Below are positions 15,885 to 25,292 of a stretch of DNA of 64,000 bases, piece by piece. Each line of letters begins with the position of its first letter. The first letter of the stretch is position 1. The notes under the pieces were generated by a model. That model was not told where the DNA came from. It saw only the letters and a program-made list of their open reading frames with translations, and made no database searches. The stretch spans positions 1 through 64,000 of the forward strand of contig NZ_AP018207.1 of assembly GCF_002367995.1 (NCBI RefSeq), read 5' to 3'. The translations under genes were made by a program, and so were the position numbers. This stretch comes from Calothrix brevissima NIES-22 (GTDB lineage: Bacteria > Cyanobacteriota > Cyanobacteriia > Cyanobacteriales > Nostocaceae).

Positions 15885-18614
15885 ATGACTTCTGCTGCTG
15901 AACTGCCAGCTAGCTCTGGCTCTACATTTACGTCACAATACGATGCGAAACACACTCCGCAAAGCGATCCCCTGAGAACGGCGACGGGTGTGTATGTTAC
16001 GGTACATGGTCATTTTTACCAGCCACCGCGCGAAAATCCCTATCTAGACGCCATTGAACGCCAACCTAGCGCGTCGCCTTTTCACGATTGGAACGAGCGG
16101 ATTCACTGGGAATGCTATCGTCCGAATGCCTTTGCCAGGGTGTTAAATGACCGGGGCGAAGTCATTGATATTGTGAATAATTATGAGTATTTGAGCTTTA
16201 ATATCGGCCCCACGTTGATGTCGTGGCTAGAACGCTACGATGTGGAGGTTTATCAGCGAATTTTGGAGGCTGATGCTAAAAGTTCCCAACGCTTGAATGG
16301 TCATGGTAATGCGATCGCGCAAGTATACAATCACATCATCATGCCTCTGGCTAACGAACGCGATAAGTATACGCAAATTCGTTGGGGTAAAGAAGACTTC
16401 CGCTCCCGCTTTGGGCGCGATCCCGAAGGTATGTGGTTGGCAGAAGCGGCTGTAGATTATGCCACTTTAGAGGCTTTGGTGGCGGAAGGAATTCGCTTTA
16501 TTGTCCTCGCACCATCGCAAGCACAACGCTGTCGTCTGCTACCGACAAAAGACGATCCCCAGCCAGAATGGCATGAGGTTGGGGGTAGTCAGATTGATCC
16601 CACCCGTCCCTATCGTTGTTATTTAAAGCCGACATTGAGTATTGCATCCTCACCTCTCAATGCAGTCTCTGACAAGGCTACCTTGGATGATGCAGAATCC
16701 TTAGCTGGATTACCTTATATTGATATTTTCTTCTACGATGGCCCGATATCTCGGGATATGGGTTTTAGTGATGTTGTCTATAGTTCCAATCATTTAGCAG
16801 CAAGGATCGGTTCTGCAGTCCGTGGGGATCATCGTCCAGCGCAATTAATTTCTGTCGCCACCGATGGGGAAACCTTTGGACATCATAAAAAGGGAACTGA
16901 GAAAACCTTAGCCTACGCTTTTATCGGCGAGTTTCCTCAGCATGGTTGGACAGTAACTAACTATGCACATTACCTGAGTTTAAACAGTCCCGCTTGGGAA
17001 GTAGAATTAAAACCCATCACCGCTTGGAGTTGCGCCCACGGTGTCGATAGATGGCAAGATGATTGTGGTTGCGGTGGTGAAGGCAGTCTTTGGCATCAAA
17101 AATGGCGTCGTCCCCTGCGAAATGCCTTAAATTGGCTGCGGGATCGGTTAATTGAAGTGTATGAAGAGTATGGAAAGCAATTTTTCCGCGATCCCTGGCT
17201 AGCTAGAGATGAATATATTCAAGTAATTCGCGATCGCTCTGCTGCTAATGTTACTCGTTTTCTCAATCACCATCAAACTCACAAACTCACCGCCGCCGAA
17301 CAAGTAGATGCTTTGCGTTTATTAGAAATGCAGCGTCATGCTTTGTTGATGTTTACTAGTTGTGGCTGGTTTTTTGAAGAACTTTCTCGCCCAGAAGGGA
17401 CACAGATTCTCCGTTATGCCGCCCGTGCTTTAGAATTAGCTGGGGATGTGGCGGGGATGCAATTAGAAAAAGGCTTCCTCAAACGTTTAGGTTTAGCCCC
17501 TAGTAATATCGATCATTTCAAACATGGTGCGGAAGTTTATCGCCAATCAGTGTTAACTGCCCAAATTAGTTTAAAGCAGGTAGCAGCCCATTATGCGATT
17601 ACTTCTCTGTTTGCCAATCATCGACCGACAGAAAGCTATAATTTCCTAACTGCACAAGATACTCATGGCAAACATCCCCATGTTTCCCACAAACATGTTT
17701 ACTGCTACAGCGCCAATGAGTTAGATTACCAGCTACAACGCATGGGATCGCTAACTTTGGCGGTTGGTCATTTGCGCTTGGTGTCAGATATTACCTGGGA
17801 AAGTGAAGATTTAGTGTTTGCAGTTCTCCATTTAGGCGGCTGGGATTTTCACTGCTGCATTCAGCCCTTTGCGGGGAGACGAGACTACAGCCAAATTAAA
17901 GAAAAGCTGTTTGTGTCCTTAGAACAAGCTAGTGCAGCCAAAACCATTTTGATGATGACGCAGCTATTTACTGACGAAACCTTTAGCTTAGAAAATCTCT
18001 TTGCTGAGGAACGCCACAGAATTATGCGGTTGTTGAGTCAAGAAACACTGACAAGACTAGACCAGCTTTATACTCAAACATACCGGGATAATTATGGGAT
18101 TATTGCGGCGTTTCACCGAGATGAATTAGCTGTACCGCGAGAATTGCAAGTAGCGGCGGAGATTGCCTTAGGTTATCGTTCTATGACAACATTGCGATCG
18201 CTTGAGCAAGATATTACCGATGTGCAGTTAAGTTTAAGTTATATCGTGGAATTAGAAGCGATCGCTAATGAAGCCAAGCACATGCGCTGTCAGCTAGATA
18301 TTCCCGAAGGTAAACAGATACTAGAACAGTTGATTATGCGCTTGCTTTGGCAATTGTTGCACGATCCCAACGGCAACTGGGATGCAGATATCCAAGTTCT
18401 AGAACGGTTAATTGATACCGCATATCAGCTAAACTTGGGCATCTCCTTACATCGATCCCAAGAACTGTATTTCAGCTGCTTGCAAACTCAAATATTACCC
18501 CTGTGTATTTCAAATATGAATCATGGGCGAGGTAATTCACAATGCGATCGCTTGTTGAAGCTAGGACAAAAATTAGGCGTTGACATGAATGGCATGATCA
18601 ATCAATTGCGCTAG
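15885..18614 (+). CDS. DUF3536 domain-containing glycoside hydrolase family 57 protein
   Basis: I use ATG 15885 (MTSAAELPASSGS), giving 909 residues; an in-frame TTG at 15843 is possible but lacks a good ribosome site. The GH57 part begins GVYVTVHGHFYQPPRENPYL and includes GMWLAEAAVDYATLEALVAE, where the Glu corresponds to the family nucleophile region. It continues with FFYDGPISRDMGFSD, VATDGETFGHHKKGTE and a CGCGGEGS motif. The C-terminal half is the alpha-helical DUF3536 region. GH57 enzymes act on alpha-glucans; the substrate of this subgroup is not known to me. There is no signal peptide, so it is cytoplasmic and may act on glycogen. Confidence 0.9.
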   Translation: MTSAAELPASSGSTFTSQYDAKHTPQSDPLRTATGVYVTVHGHFYQPPRENPYLDAIERQPSASPFHDWNERIHWECYRPNAFARVLNDRGEVIDIVNNYEYLSFNIGPTLMSWLERYDVEVYQRILEADAKSSQRLNGHGNAIAQVYNHIIMPLANERDKYTQIRWGKEDFRSRFGRDPEGMWLAEAAVDYATLEALVAEGIRFIVLAPSQAQRCRLLPTKDDPQPEWHEVGGSQIDPTRPYRCYLKPTLSIASSPLNAVSDKATLDDAESLAGLPYIDIFFYDGPISRDMGFSDVVYSSNHLAARIGSAVRGDHRPAQLISVATDGETFGHHKKGTEKTLAYAFIGEFPQHGWTVTNYAHYLSLNSPAWEVELKPITAWSCAHGVDRWQDDCGCGGEGSLWHQKWRRPLRNALNWLRDRLIEVYEEYGKQFFRDPWLARDEYIQVIRDRSAANVTRFLNHHQTHKLTAAEQVDALRLLEMQRHALLMFTSCGWFFEELSRPEGTQILRYAARALELAGDVAGMQLEKGFLKRLGLAPSNIDHFKHGAEVYRQSVLTAQISLKQVAAHYAITSLFANHRPTESYNFLTAQDTHGKHPHVSHKHVYCYSANELDYQLQRMGSLTLAVGHLRLVSDITWESEDLVFAVLHLGGWDFHCCIQPFAGRRDYSQIKEKLFVSLEQASAAKTILMMTQLFTDETFSLENLFAEERHRIMRLLSQETLTRLDQLYTQTYRDNYGIIAAFHRDELAVPRELQVAAEIALGYRSMTTLRSLEQDITDVQLSLSYIVELEAIANEAKHMRCQLDIPEGKQILEQLIMRLLWQLLHDPNGNWDADIQVLERLIDTAYQLNLGISLHRSQELYFSCLQTQILPLCISNMNHGRGNSQCDRLLKLGQKLGVDMNGMINQLR

Positions 18615-18935
18615 TGCTTCGAGGTAAAAACCTTTCACCGATCCCACAATCCCGCCGTCACCCTCAAAGGGTGCGGCTAATTCAACAAAACCCACCTGCG
18701 TGGGCTAAAAAATTCAGCCTGCTTGAGCAGGCTTTGTAACGATAGCCCCAGGCTTCCAGCCTGCGGGCGTTATTTCGGTTATGCGAGAGATATTTTCAAC
18801 AACTGACAACTGACAACTGACAACTGACAACTGACAACTGACACGCAAAGCGCAATAAATAAAACCCCGGTGACTAGCCGAGGCTGATGGGAGAAGTTTC
18901 AATGACGATTTGATAGCGATTAAGAAGGAAAAATT
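18615..18935. repeat. Intergenic repeats: palindromic REP and AACTGAC heptamers
   Basis: Positions about 18655-18775 hold a REP (GCCGTCACCCT, then inverted CCCACCTGCGTGGG and AGCCTGCTTGAGCAGGCT). A related copy is at 62865-63000. Positions about 18799-18842 hold six AACTGAC heptamers. No gene is visible. Confidence 0.75.
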
Positions 18936-19106
18936 TTAGCTAACACCAAAAGCAAACAATACCAACGCTGTAACTAATAAGGTTGCAACTGCGCCTTGGA
19001 AAGCGTAGCGACTTTGCTGTTCATCTGAAGGGTAAGCAGCGTAGTAAATTTCTGGTTCAGTCGCGTAGTTGTTGAGAATGCCTTCTTCGTTAATTGTTGT
19101 GTACAT
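18936..19106 (-). CDS. psb34: Photosystem II assembly factor Psb34 (Ssl1498 family light-harvesting-like protein)
   Basis: A 56-residue protein that is easy to miss. It starts MYTTINEEGILNNYATEPEI and continues YYAAYPSDEQQSRYAFQG, then a single membrane helix AVATLLVTALVLFAFGV. This is the layout of Ssl1498-type proteins, which have been described as Psb34, a small subunit bound to CP47 assembly intermediates of photosystem II. GGGGAA lies 12 bases upstream of the ATG. It is a thylakoid membrane protein and probably monocistronic. Confidence 0.88.
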   Translation of the reverse strand: MYTTINEEGILNNYATEPEIYYAAYPSDEQQSRYAFQGAVATLLVTALVLFAFGVS

Positions 19107-19480
19107 GGTTTGCTGTTCCCCGGTTGTTAACTCATGTAAATAAATTTAGCGATTTTGTTACAAATAGTCAACAGGAGTTGACAACAAAAGCCTGATAGTA
19201 TCCATAAGGGTGACTTATTAGGCAATTGCGATCGCACAGAAGCATCGAAAGTGTTAGGATTGCTTTTCAATCAGGGATTTTTCAATAAAAAACCAGGTCT
19301 GTAAGGGCACGGCAGTGCCGATGCCCCTACGGGCGATGATATAATTCTGTGCTGGGTATAAGTGATAAAGGCTATACCCGATAGGTGAAGGAAGGGCGGA
19401 GAAAGATTTTAGGTGAGACAGATATGCGATCGCAGTCTTGACTCTAAAATGACGATATTTTTGGAATTTAATATCTCTAA

Positions 19481-19711
19481 TGAGGTTATTTTGTTCGTGA
19501 GCAAGGTTATTTTGCTCGTGAATGAGGCTTTTTTGCTCGTGAACGAGGTTATTTTGCTCGTGAATGAGGTTATTTTGCTCGTGAATGAGGCTTTTTTGCT
19601 CGTGAATGAGGTTATTTTGCTCGTGAATGAGGTTATTTTGCTCGTGAATGAGGCTTTTTTGCTCGTGAATGAGGCTTTTTTGCTCATGAATGAGGTTATT
19701 TTGCTCATGAA
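19481..19711. repeat. 21-bp minisatellite, 11 units, with a 63-bp higher-order pattern
   Basis: Units are TGAGG-TTATT-TTGCTCGTGAA (type V) or TGAGG-CTTTT-TTGCTCGTGAA (type T), in the order V V T V V T V V T T V. The region is open in several frames on both strands. On the minus strand it reads as heptads (NNLIHEQ, KSLIHEQ). The minus-strand frame (19254-19730) ends in a sequence crossing a REP, so I do not call a gene. A REP with GGGGCATCGGCAC-type arms lies at about 19300-19333. Confidence 0.85.
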
Positions 19712-19851
19712 TGAGACTCTTAAGGCTCAACTAGGTGTAAATTTAATGTAATCTTTGCAAATAGAGCATCAAGCATAGAGTAAATAAATGCGATCGCGCT
19801 GCAAATTACTCGCTCACAAGAAAATCTATCTTCCCAGTCAACCGTCAACCG

Positions 19852-20748
19852 TCAACCGTCAACCGTCAACAAAAACTGTTGCGTAAATTGTAAAAAATTT
19901 TCTACCAAAGGCGTTAAACAGTTTTGCTGCCAAATCAGCGCAGTTTCTATGACAGGTGCTGATTCCAATAAAGGACGATAAGTAACACCAGGCCTTTGCA
20001 GATTTTGTAGAGAAGATGGAGTAATCGCCAAACCCATCCCCGCCGATACTAGTCCAATAATTGTCTGCATTTGCACTGCTTCTTGGGTAATGTGCGGTTT
20101 GATATTTCCCTGACGAAAAACACTCATAATCAAATCGTAAAGTCCTGGTGCGAGATAGCGGGGAAACACGATGAAAGGTTCATTGAGGAGATTTTGCACA
20201 GAAATATGTTCTGTTTGTGCTAATGAATGAGTTGGCGGTAAAGCAACAACTAAGCTTTGTCTGTGAATACACTGATACGATATGGTATCATCTTCTAAAG
20301 GTGGATGAGCAAAGCCGACATGAATTCCCCCATCTCTCAAGGCTTGCTCTTGTTGACTTGTGGTTAACTCCCGTAACACTAATTCTACTTCGGGAAATTG
20401 TTCGCGAAATTGTCGCAAAATCAAGGGTAATAAGTCGTAAATCACCAAACTAGTAAAGCCGATGCGCAGTTGTCCTGTTTGTCCTCTGCCAATCCTTTGA
20501 GTTAAGGCGATTGCTGTATCTAATTGCATCAGTAGTTGATAAGCTGCTTGTAAAAACACCTTACCTGCTTCTGTTAGCTGTACTTGTCGCTTGGTTTGGC
20601 GATGAAAAAGTTTAACTTTGAGTTCTGCTTCTAGCTGCTGAATTTGTTGGCTGAGAGGCGGTTGGGCTATGTGCAGTCTTTCTGCGGCTTTACTGAAATG
20701 TAGTTCTTCCGCTACAGCAATAAAGTAGCGCAGGTGTCGTAGTTCCAT
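19852..20748 (-). CDS. LysR family transcriptional regulator
   Basis: The 298-residue protein has the LysR winged helix at residues 1-60 (MELRHLRYFIAVAEELHFSK, then AERLHIAQPPLSQQIQQLE) and the periplasmic-binding-like effector domain after about 90 (LRIGFTSLVIYDLLPLILRQ). It is transcribed away from ilvD with about 107 bp between the two start codons. LysR proteins often control the divergent neighbour, so ilvD is a possible target, but no LysR box (T-N11-A) was verified. The last bases of the gene run into AACCGTC heptamers at 19837-19870, so the C-terminus may have been altered by the repeat. Confidence 0.92.
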   Translation of the reverse strand: MELRHLRYFIAVAEELHFSKAAERLHIAQPPLSQQIQQLEAELKVKLFHRQTKRQVQLTEAGKVFLQAAYQLLMQLDTAIALTQRIGRGQTGQLRIGFTSLVIYDLLPLILRQFREQFPEVELVLRELTTSQQEQALRDGGIHVGFAHPPLEDDTISYQCIHRQSLVVALPPTHSLAQTEHISVQNLLNEPFIVFPRYLAPGLYDLIMSVFRQGNIKPHITQEAVQMQTIIGLVSAGMGLAITPSSLQNLQRPGVTYRPLLESAPVIETALIWQQNCLTPLVENFLQFTQQFLLTVDG

Positions 20749-20855
20749 ATTTTGATACTTTAAAAGTCTTAATTGCTAACTAATATATATTGGACATCTC
20801 AAAACAGCCTACATATCATACTCATATCGAGATCCCAGGAGTAGGAGAAAAAGTA

Positions 20856-22559
20856 ATGTCAGAGAATTTCCGCAGTCAAGCAATTACACAGGGAGTACAG
20901 CGATCGCCTAATCGCGCTATGCTACGGGCAGTGGGTTTTGAGAATGAAGACTTTAACAAAGCAATTGTGGGTGTAGCTAACGCCTACAGCACCATCACGC
21001 CCTGTAACATGGGAATCAATAAATTAGCACAAAGAGCGGAAGCCGGAATTAAACTGGCGGGTGCAATGCCGCAAATTTTCGGCACAATTACCATTAGTGA
21101 TGGGATTTCGATGGGAACTGAGGGTATGAAATATTCCCTAGTTTCGCGAGAAGTAATTGCAGACTCAATTGAAACCGTCTGTAATGGACAAAGTATGGAT
21201 GGGGTAATTGCCATCGGTGGCTGTGATAAAAATATGCCAGGGGCGATGATTGCCATAGCGAGAATGAATATCCCGGCTATTTTTGTTTACGGTGGAACAA
21301 TTAAACCCGGACATTATAACGGTAAAGATTTAACAGTTGTTAGTTCCTTTGAAGCTGTAGGTGAATATAGCGCCGGCAAAATTAACTCTGAAGAACTATT
21401 AGCAGTTGAACGTCAAGCTTGTCCTGGTGCTGGTTCTTGTGGTGGGATGTACACGGCTAATACTATGTCTTCAGCTTTTGAAGCAATGGGTATGAGCTTA
21501 CCCTATTCTTCCACAATGGCGGCGGAAGATGAAGAAAAAGCCGATAGTACGGAAGAATCAGCCAAGGTATTAGTAGAAGCAATTCGCCATCAACTGTTAC
21601 CCCGACAAATTATCACCCGCAAATCCATCGAAAATGCCATATCTGTAATTATGGCGGTGGGTGGTTCAACTAACGCCGTGTTACATTTTCTAGCGATCGC
21701 GCGTGCAGCTGGTGTAGAACTGAATTTAGATGATTTTGAAACTATTCGCGGTAGAGTCCCGGTTTTATGCGATTTAAAACCCAGTGGTAGATATGTCGCC
21801 ACAGATTTACATCAAGCTGGCGGTATTCCCCAAGTAATGAAAATGCTATTAGTGCATGGATTACTTCACGGTGACTGTATCACCATCACAGGTAAAACCA
21901 TCGCCGAAACCTTAGCAAATATCCCCGACGAACCACCCGCCAATCAAGATGTAATTCGTCCTTGGAATCAGCCGATGTATGCGCAAGGCCATTTAGCCAT
22001 TCTCAAAGGAAATCTGGCGACAGAAGGAGCAGTAGCAAAAATTACCGGGGTGAAAAATCCCAGCATTACTGGCCCTGCAAGAGTATTTGATTCTGAGGAA
22101 GAATGTTTAGATGCCATTCTTGCAGGTAAAATTAAAGCTGGTGATATCATTGTCATTCGCTACGAAGGCCCCAAAGGCGGCCCCGGAATGCGGGAAATGC
22201 TAGCACCTACCTCAGCAATAATTGGTGCGGGTTTGGGCGATTCTGTAGGTTTAATTACTGACGGACGTTTTTCCGGCGGTACTTACGGAATGGTAGTCGG
22301 ACATGTTGCGCCTGAGGCTGCTGTTGGTGGCGCGATCGCTTTAGTGGAAGAAGGCGATAGTATTACTATTGACGCTCATGGGCGCTTGTTACAAATCAAC
22401 CTTGACGATGCCGAATTAGCTAATCGTCGCGCTAAATGGCAACCCCGTCCACCCCGTTATACCAAAGGTATCTTAGCCAAATATGCTAAGTTAGTTGCTT
22501 CTAGCAGTGTTGGGGCTGTCACAGATTTAGATTTATTTACAGCATCTTCCTGTAAATAG
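20856..22559 (+). CDS. ilvD: Dihydroxy-acid dehydratase
   Basis: IlvD converts 2,3-dihydroxy-3-methylbutanoate or -pentanoate to the 2-oxo acids, the third step of valine and isoleucine synthesis, using an iron-sulfur cluster. I chose ATG 20856 ([20 protein letters not shown]; 567 residues) because AGGAG precedes it and the length fits the family. An in-frame TTG at 20790 is less likely. Cluster and active-site motifs are intact: [32 protein letters not shown], and near the end [16 protein letters not shown]. The enzyme is cytoplasmic. Confidence 0.96.
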   Translation: MSENFRSQAITQGVQRSPNRAMLRAVGFENEDFNKAIVGVANAYSTITPCNMGINKLAQRAEAGIKLAGAMPQIFGTITISDGISMGTEGMKYSLVSREVIADSIETVCNGQSMDGVIAIGGCDKNMPGAMIAIARMNIPAIFVYGGTIKPGHYNGKDLTVVSSFEAVGEYSAGKINSEELLAVERQACPGAGSCGGMYTANTMSSAFEAMGMSLPYSSTMAAEDEEKADSTEESAKVLVEAIRHQLLPRQIITRKSIENAISVIMAVGGSTNAVLHFLAIARAAGVELNLDDFETIRGRVPVLCDLKPSGRYVATDLHQAGGIPQVMKMLLVHGLLHGDCITITGKTIAETLANIPDEPPANQDVIRPWNQPMYAQGHLAILKGNLATEGAVAKITGVKNPSITGPARVFDSEEECLDAILAGKIKAGDIIVIRYEGPKGGPGMREMLAPTSAIIGAGLGDSVGLITDGRFSGGTYGMVVGHVAPEAAVGGAIALVEEGDSITIDAHGRLLQINLDDAELANRRAKWQPRPPRYTKGILAKYAKLVASSSVGAVTDLDLFTASSCK

Positions 22560-22667
22560 ACCACGCTGTAGGGGCACGGCATCAGTAAAATTATTGTATG
22601 TACCAAAAGATTGTCGGTGTTCCCTACGATAGATGTGGTTCAAATAGGTGAAAACTGCTGTAAATAA
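22560..22667. other. ilvD 3' flank
   Basis: Short non-coding flank with a partial GTAGGGGCACGGC REP, followed by the MITE at 22668. No gene is seen from here to 22985 apart from repeats: the MITE, the 30-bp dispersed repeat at 22807-22836 and CCCATGC/CCCAATG heptamers. Confidence 0.6.
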
Positions 22668-22792
22668 GGGACATCCAATTTTTTAAATACCCAATAAATT
22701 TGTAGTGCGAGCATCTTGCTCGCTTTTAAACATCAGCGAGCATCTTGCTCGCACTACTAGGGAATATGGGTAATTTATTTTTTGTAAGTCCC
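22668..22792. mobile_element. MITE family A, copy 1 (125 bp)
   Basis: The left end is GGGACATCCAATTTTTTAAA and the right end, reverse complemented, is GGGACTTACAAAAAATAAAT. It is flanked by the direct 3-bp duplication TAA (22665-22667 and 22793-22795). The core carries a GTAGTGCGAGCATCTTGCTC palindromic REP. Copy 2 is at 33159-33280. No coding capacity. Confidence 0.85.
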
Positions 22793-22985
22793 TAAGTCAT
22801 TTGTTAGAGACGCGATGAACCCTTGTCTGTACAATTTCTTCCTTGTCTCCCATGCCCAATGCCCCATGCCCCATGCCCATTTTAATTGAATGCGATCGCC
22901 TACTTAAACTATCCATAAAAAATGGTCACTTACGGCTACGTCTTGTATCGTAAAAAGTAATGGCCTCATCACAAATATAAAAATC

Positions 22986-23192
22986 ATGGATAGCAGACAA
23001 CTGGCTAGATACATGGAAGCCACGGATGGCATCGCTAAACCTTGGCTGTTAGTGCAACTGCGCCTGAAAAAACTCCAAGAACGTCAATCCCAGATTCCTC
23101 AAGAAGTTTATGTTGAGGAATTAGAAGATATCTTCCAAGATATGATGAACTTGGGCGAATGGTGGCAAGGTATCGAAGATGAGGTATTTTGA
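22986..23192 (+). CDS. Small conserved cyanobacterial hypothetical protein
   Basis: A 68-residue acidic, helical protein: MDSRQLARYMEATDGIAKPW, LLVQLRLKKLQERQSQIPQE, and an acidic end (LEDIFQDMMNLGEWWQGIED). It has no signal peptide or membrane segment. Codon use looks like that of its neighbours. I do not recognise a characterised family. It stands alone between two repeat regions; start ATG 22986 follows TATAAAAATC without a clear ribosome site. Confidence 0.7.
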   Translation: MDSRQLARYMEATDGIAKPWLLVQLRLKKLQERQSQIPQEVYVEELEDIFQDMMNLGEWWQGIEDEVF

Positions 23193-23475
23193 TTAGTTAA
23201 TAGTCAAAATTACCCAGAGTTAGCAGTTGTGTGTACTTAAGAGAGATGTTGTACACGCGATCGCACTTCAAGTTAACGTAATACTACAGTGCAATTAATT
23301 GAATCATCTCTCACCGATCCTCCCTGGCTTACCTTTATGAGGCTAGCAAGGGGGGATCACTTGTTAGGGGCTAGGGGTTAGGGGCTAGGGAATGAGGGGA
23401 CAACTAACAACTAACAACTGACAACTGACAACTGACAACTGATATAATCTCATCAAAAGACTCGCAGAATTTTCA

Positions 23476-25107
23476 ATGGACTGGATTACTTTACTGCGAT
23501 CGCTACAGTCTGATTTTATTAAGAGGTTAACGTCTGGTTGTCTGCTTCATTGTGAAACAGAAGGTCAATATAGTGAGTTAACTATAATCTCTGGAGAGAG
23601 GTTAAAGGCTTTACGTGATTTTTGCTGGCTAATGGCTGAAAAATATAAACGTACTTCGCCAGTCCGAGATGTTTTTATTAGTAATTTAAAGGGGAAACTC
23701 GGTGAAGAAGTTGTTAAAGAACGTTTAGCCGATTTGATTACAGAAGTTGATTATGAAAAACGCTTTGGTGGTGATGGTAAAATTGATTTTACTTTAACTG
23801 CTGACCCTACAATTGGAGTTGAAGTAAAATCTCGTCACGGCACTATTGATAAGGTGCGATGGTCGGTTAGTTCGGAAGAAGTGGAAAAAAATGCAGTTAT
23901 TGTCTGTGTTTTAATCCAAGAAGAAGTGCATGAAGCGCAAAGCGAATATCATCTGTTTTTAGCTGGGTTTTTACCCACACAAATGATTAAACTCAAAAGA
24001 GGAAGAATTGCTTTTGGAATTAATCAATTACTTTATGGTGGTGGTTTGTATGCTTATTTAGAACAGTTACAAGGCGAACAACCAATTCAACAACCAGCGA
24101 CAAATAATAATTATCATCCGCCGCAAGTTACAGCAATTAATCAAAATAATCATCAGCTAAACAAGCTAGTTGCATATCCGAAAAAAGAAGAGGTTTTGTT
24201 AGAACCAGAACCAGATTTAAATTTAATATATGTCAATCTCGGCGATAAATCTTTTGAGCAAGGCGAATCTGATAAAGCGATTATCAACTATAATCAAGCC
24301 TTGGAACTTGACCCTGAGAATGCCGAAGTATATTACAAACGGGGAATGGTGCGCTATCACCTGGGAGATTACGAAGGTGCGATCGCAGATTATACTCAAG
24401 TTATCCAAATTAATCTCAATCATCCCAAAGCTTACCACCAAAGGGGTTTAGCTCGTTATCAGCTAGGAGATTATCATTCAGCAATTGATGATTATACTCA
24501 AGCGATCAGAATTAATCCCCATGTAGCCGTGACTTACAGGAACCGTGGTGATGCTCGTTCTCATTTAGGCGATCGTCAAGGAGCTATTGAAGATTACTCC
24601 CAAGCTATCAAAATTAATCCCCATTATGCCGTTACAGATAAAAATAGCAGTATTTCTCGCTATTTACTGATAGAACAACAAAAATTTACCCAAGCAATTA
24701 AGATTAATCCAAATGATGCTATTGCTTATTATAACCGTGCCCAAGCCCGTGCTGATTTAGGGGATTATGAGGGCACAATTGCTGACTATACCCAAGCAAT
24801 CAAGATTAATCCTAATTATGTGGATGCTTATTATAGTCGTGGTAACGCTCATTTTGACTTAGGCGATTATCACAATGCCATGAAAGATTATACCCAGGTA
24901 ATTAAGTTAAATTCTCATTATGTTGATGCTTATTATAATCGCGCTCATGCTCGTTTTGGTATTGGAGATAAGCAAGGCGCATTAGAAGATTTCCAAAAAG
25001 CAGCAGATATTTATTGGAAAGAAGGAAAGATAGCCGAACACAACGAAGCTAGGGAAAAAATTTTAGATTTAGAAATTGAAGAATCTTTAGATAATTTAAA
25101 TTTTTAA
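23476..25107 (+). CDS. PD-(D/E)XK nuclease-like domain fused to TPR repeats
   Basis: The 543-residue protein has an N-terminal domain (about 1-195) with KLGEEVVKERL, GKIDFTL (Asp104) and IGVEVKSRHG (Glu116, Lys118). This spacing is the D...ExK core of PD-(D/E)XK nucleases, and the neighbouring helix carries Glu. A low-complexity linker rich in Gln and Asn (about 200-235) follows. From about 240 to 520 come eight or so 34-residue TPR units (AIADYTQAIKINPNYVDAYY type). One repeat is degenerate at about 395-410. Nuclease activity and substrate are not known; TPRs suggest a partner protein. It is monocistronic, preceded by AACTGAC heptamers (about 23397-23442). Confidence 0.85.
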   Translation: MDWITLLRSLQSDFIKRLTSGCLLHCETEGQYSELTIISGERLKALRDFCWLMAEKYKRTSPVRDVFISNLKGKLGEEVVKERLADLITEVDYEKRFGGDGKIDFTLTADPTIGVEVKSRHGTIDKVRWSVSSEEVEKNAVIVCVLIQEEVHEAQSEYHLFLAGFLPTQMIKLKRGRIAFGINQLLYGGGLYAYLEQLQGEQPIQQPATNNNYHPPQVTAINQNNHQLNKLVAYPKKEEVLLEPEPDLNLIYVNLGDKSFEQGESDKAIINYNQALELDPENAEVYYKRGMVRYHLGDYEGAIADYTQVIQINLNHPKAYHQRGLARYQLGDYHSAIDDYTQAIRINPHVAVTYRNRGDARSHLGDRQGAIEDYSQAIKINPHYAVTDKNSSISRYLLIEQQKFTQAIKINPNDAIAYYNRAQARADLGDYEGTIADYTQAIKINPNYVDAYYSRGNAHFDLGDYHNAMKDYTQVIKLNSHYVDAYYNRAHARFGIGDKQGALEDFQKAADIYWKEGKIAEHNEAREKILDLEIEESLDNLNF

Positions 25108-25292
25108 TGATTAGATTTAGTTGGAAAATAGGGGCTAGGGACTAGAGAAGATAGATTTTTCTTGTTCTTGGTGAACGCAGTTTAGAGTATCTTGTAAAAG
25201 TCCTAATTTCCGTGTTCTTCTTTGCGCCTTTGCGTCTATGCGTAAGCTTTCAACCTTCTAATCAACACAGCAACAATATGTATACAAGAACT

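Noticed and set aside
19254-19730. 158-codon minus-strand frame with LIHEQ heptads
   Set aside because: It consists of the 21-bp minisatellite and then runs through a REP; open frames on both strands are a property of the repeat. It is reported as a repeat and finding, not as a gene.
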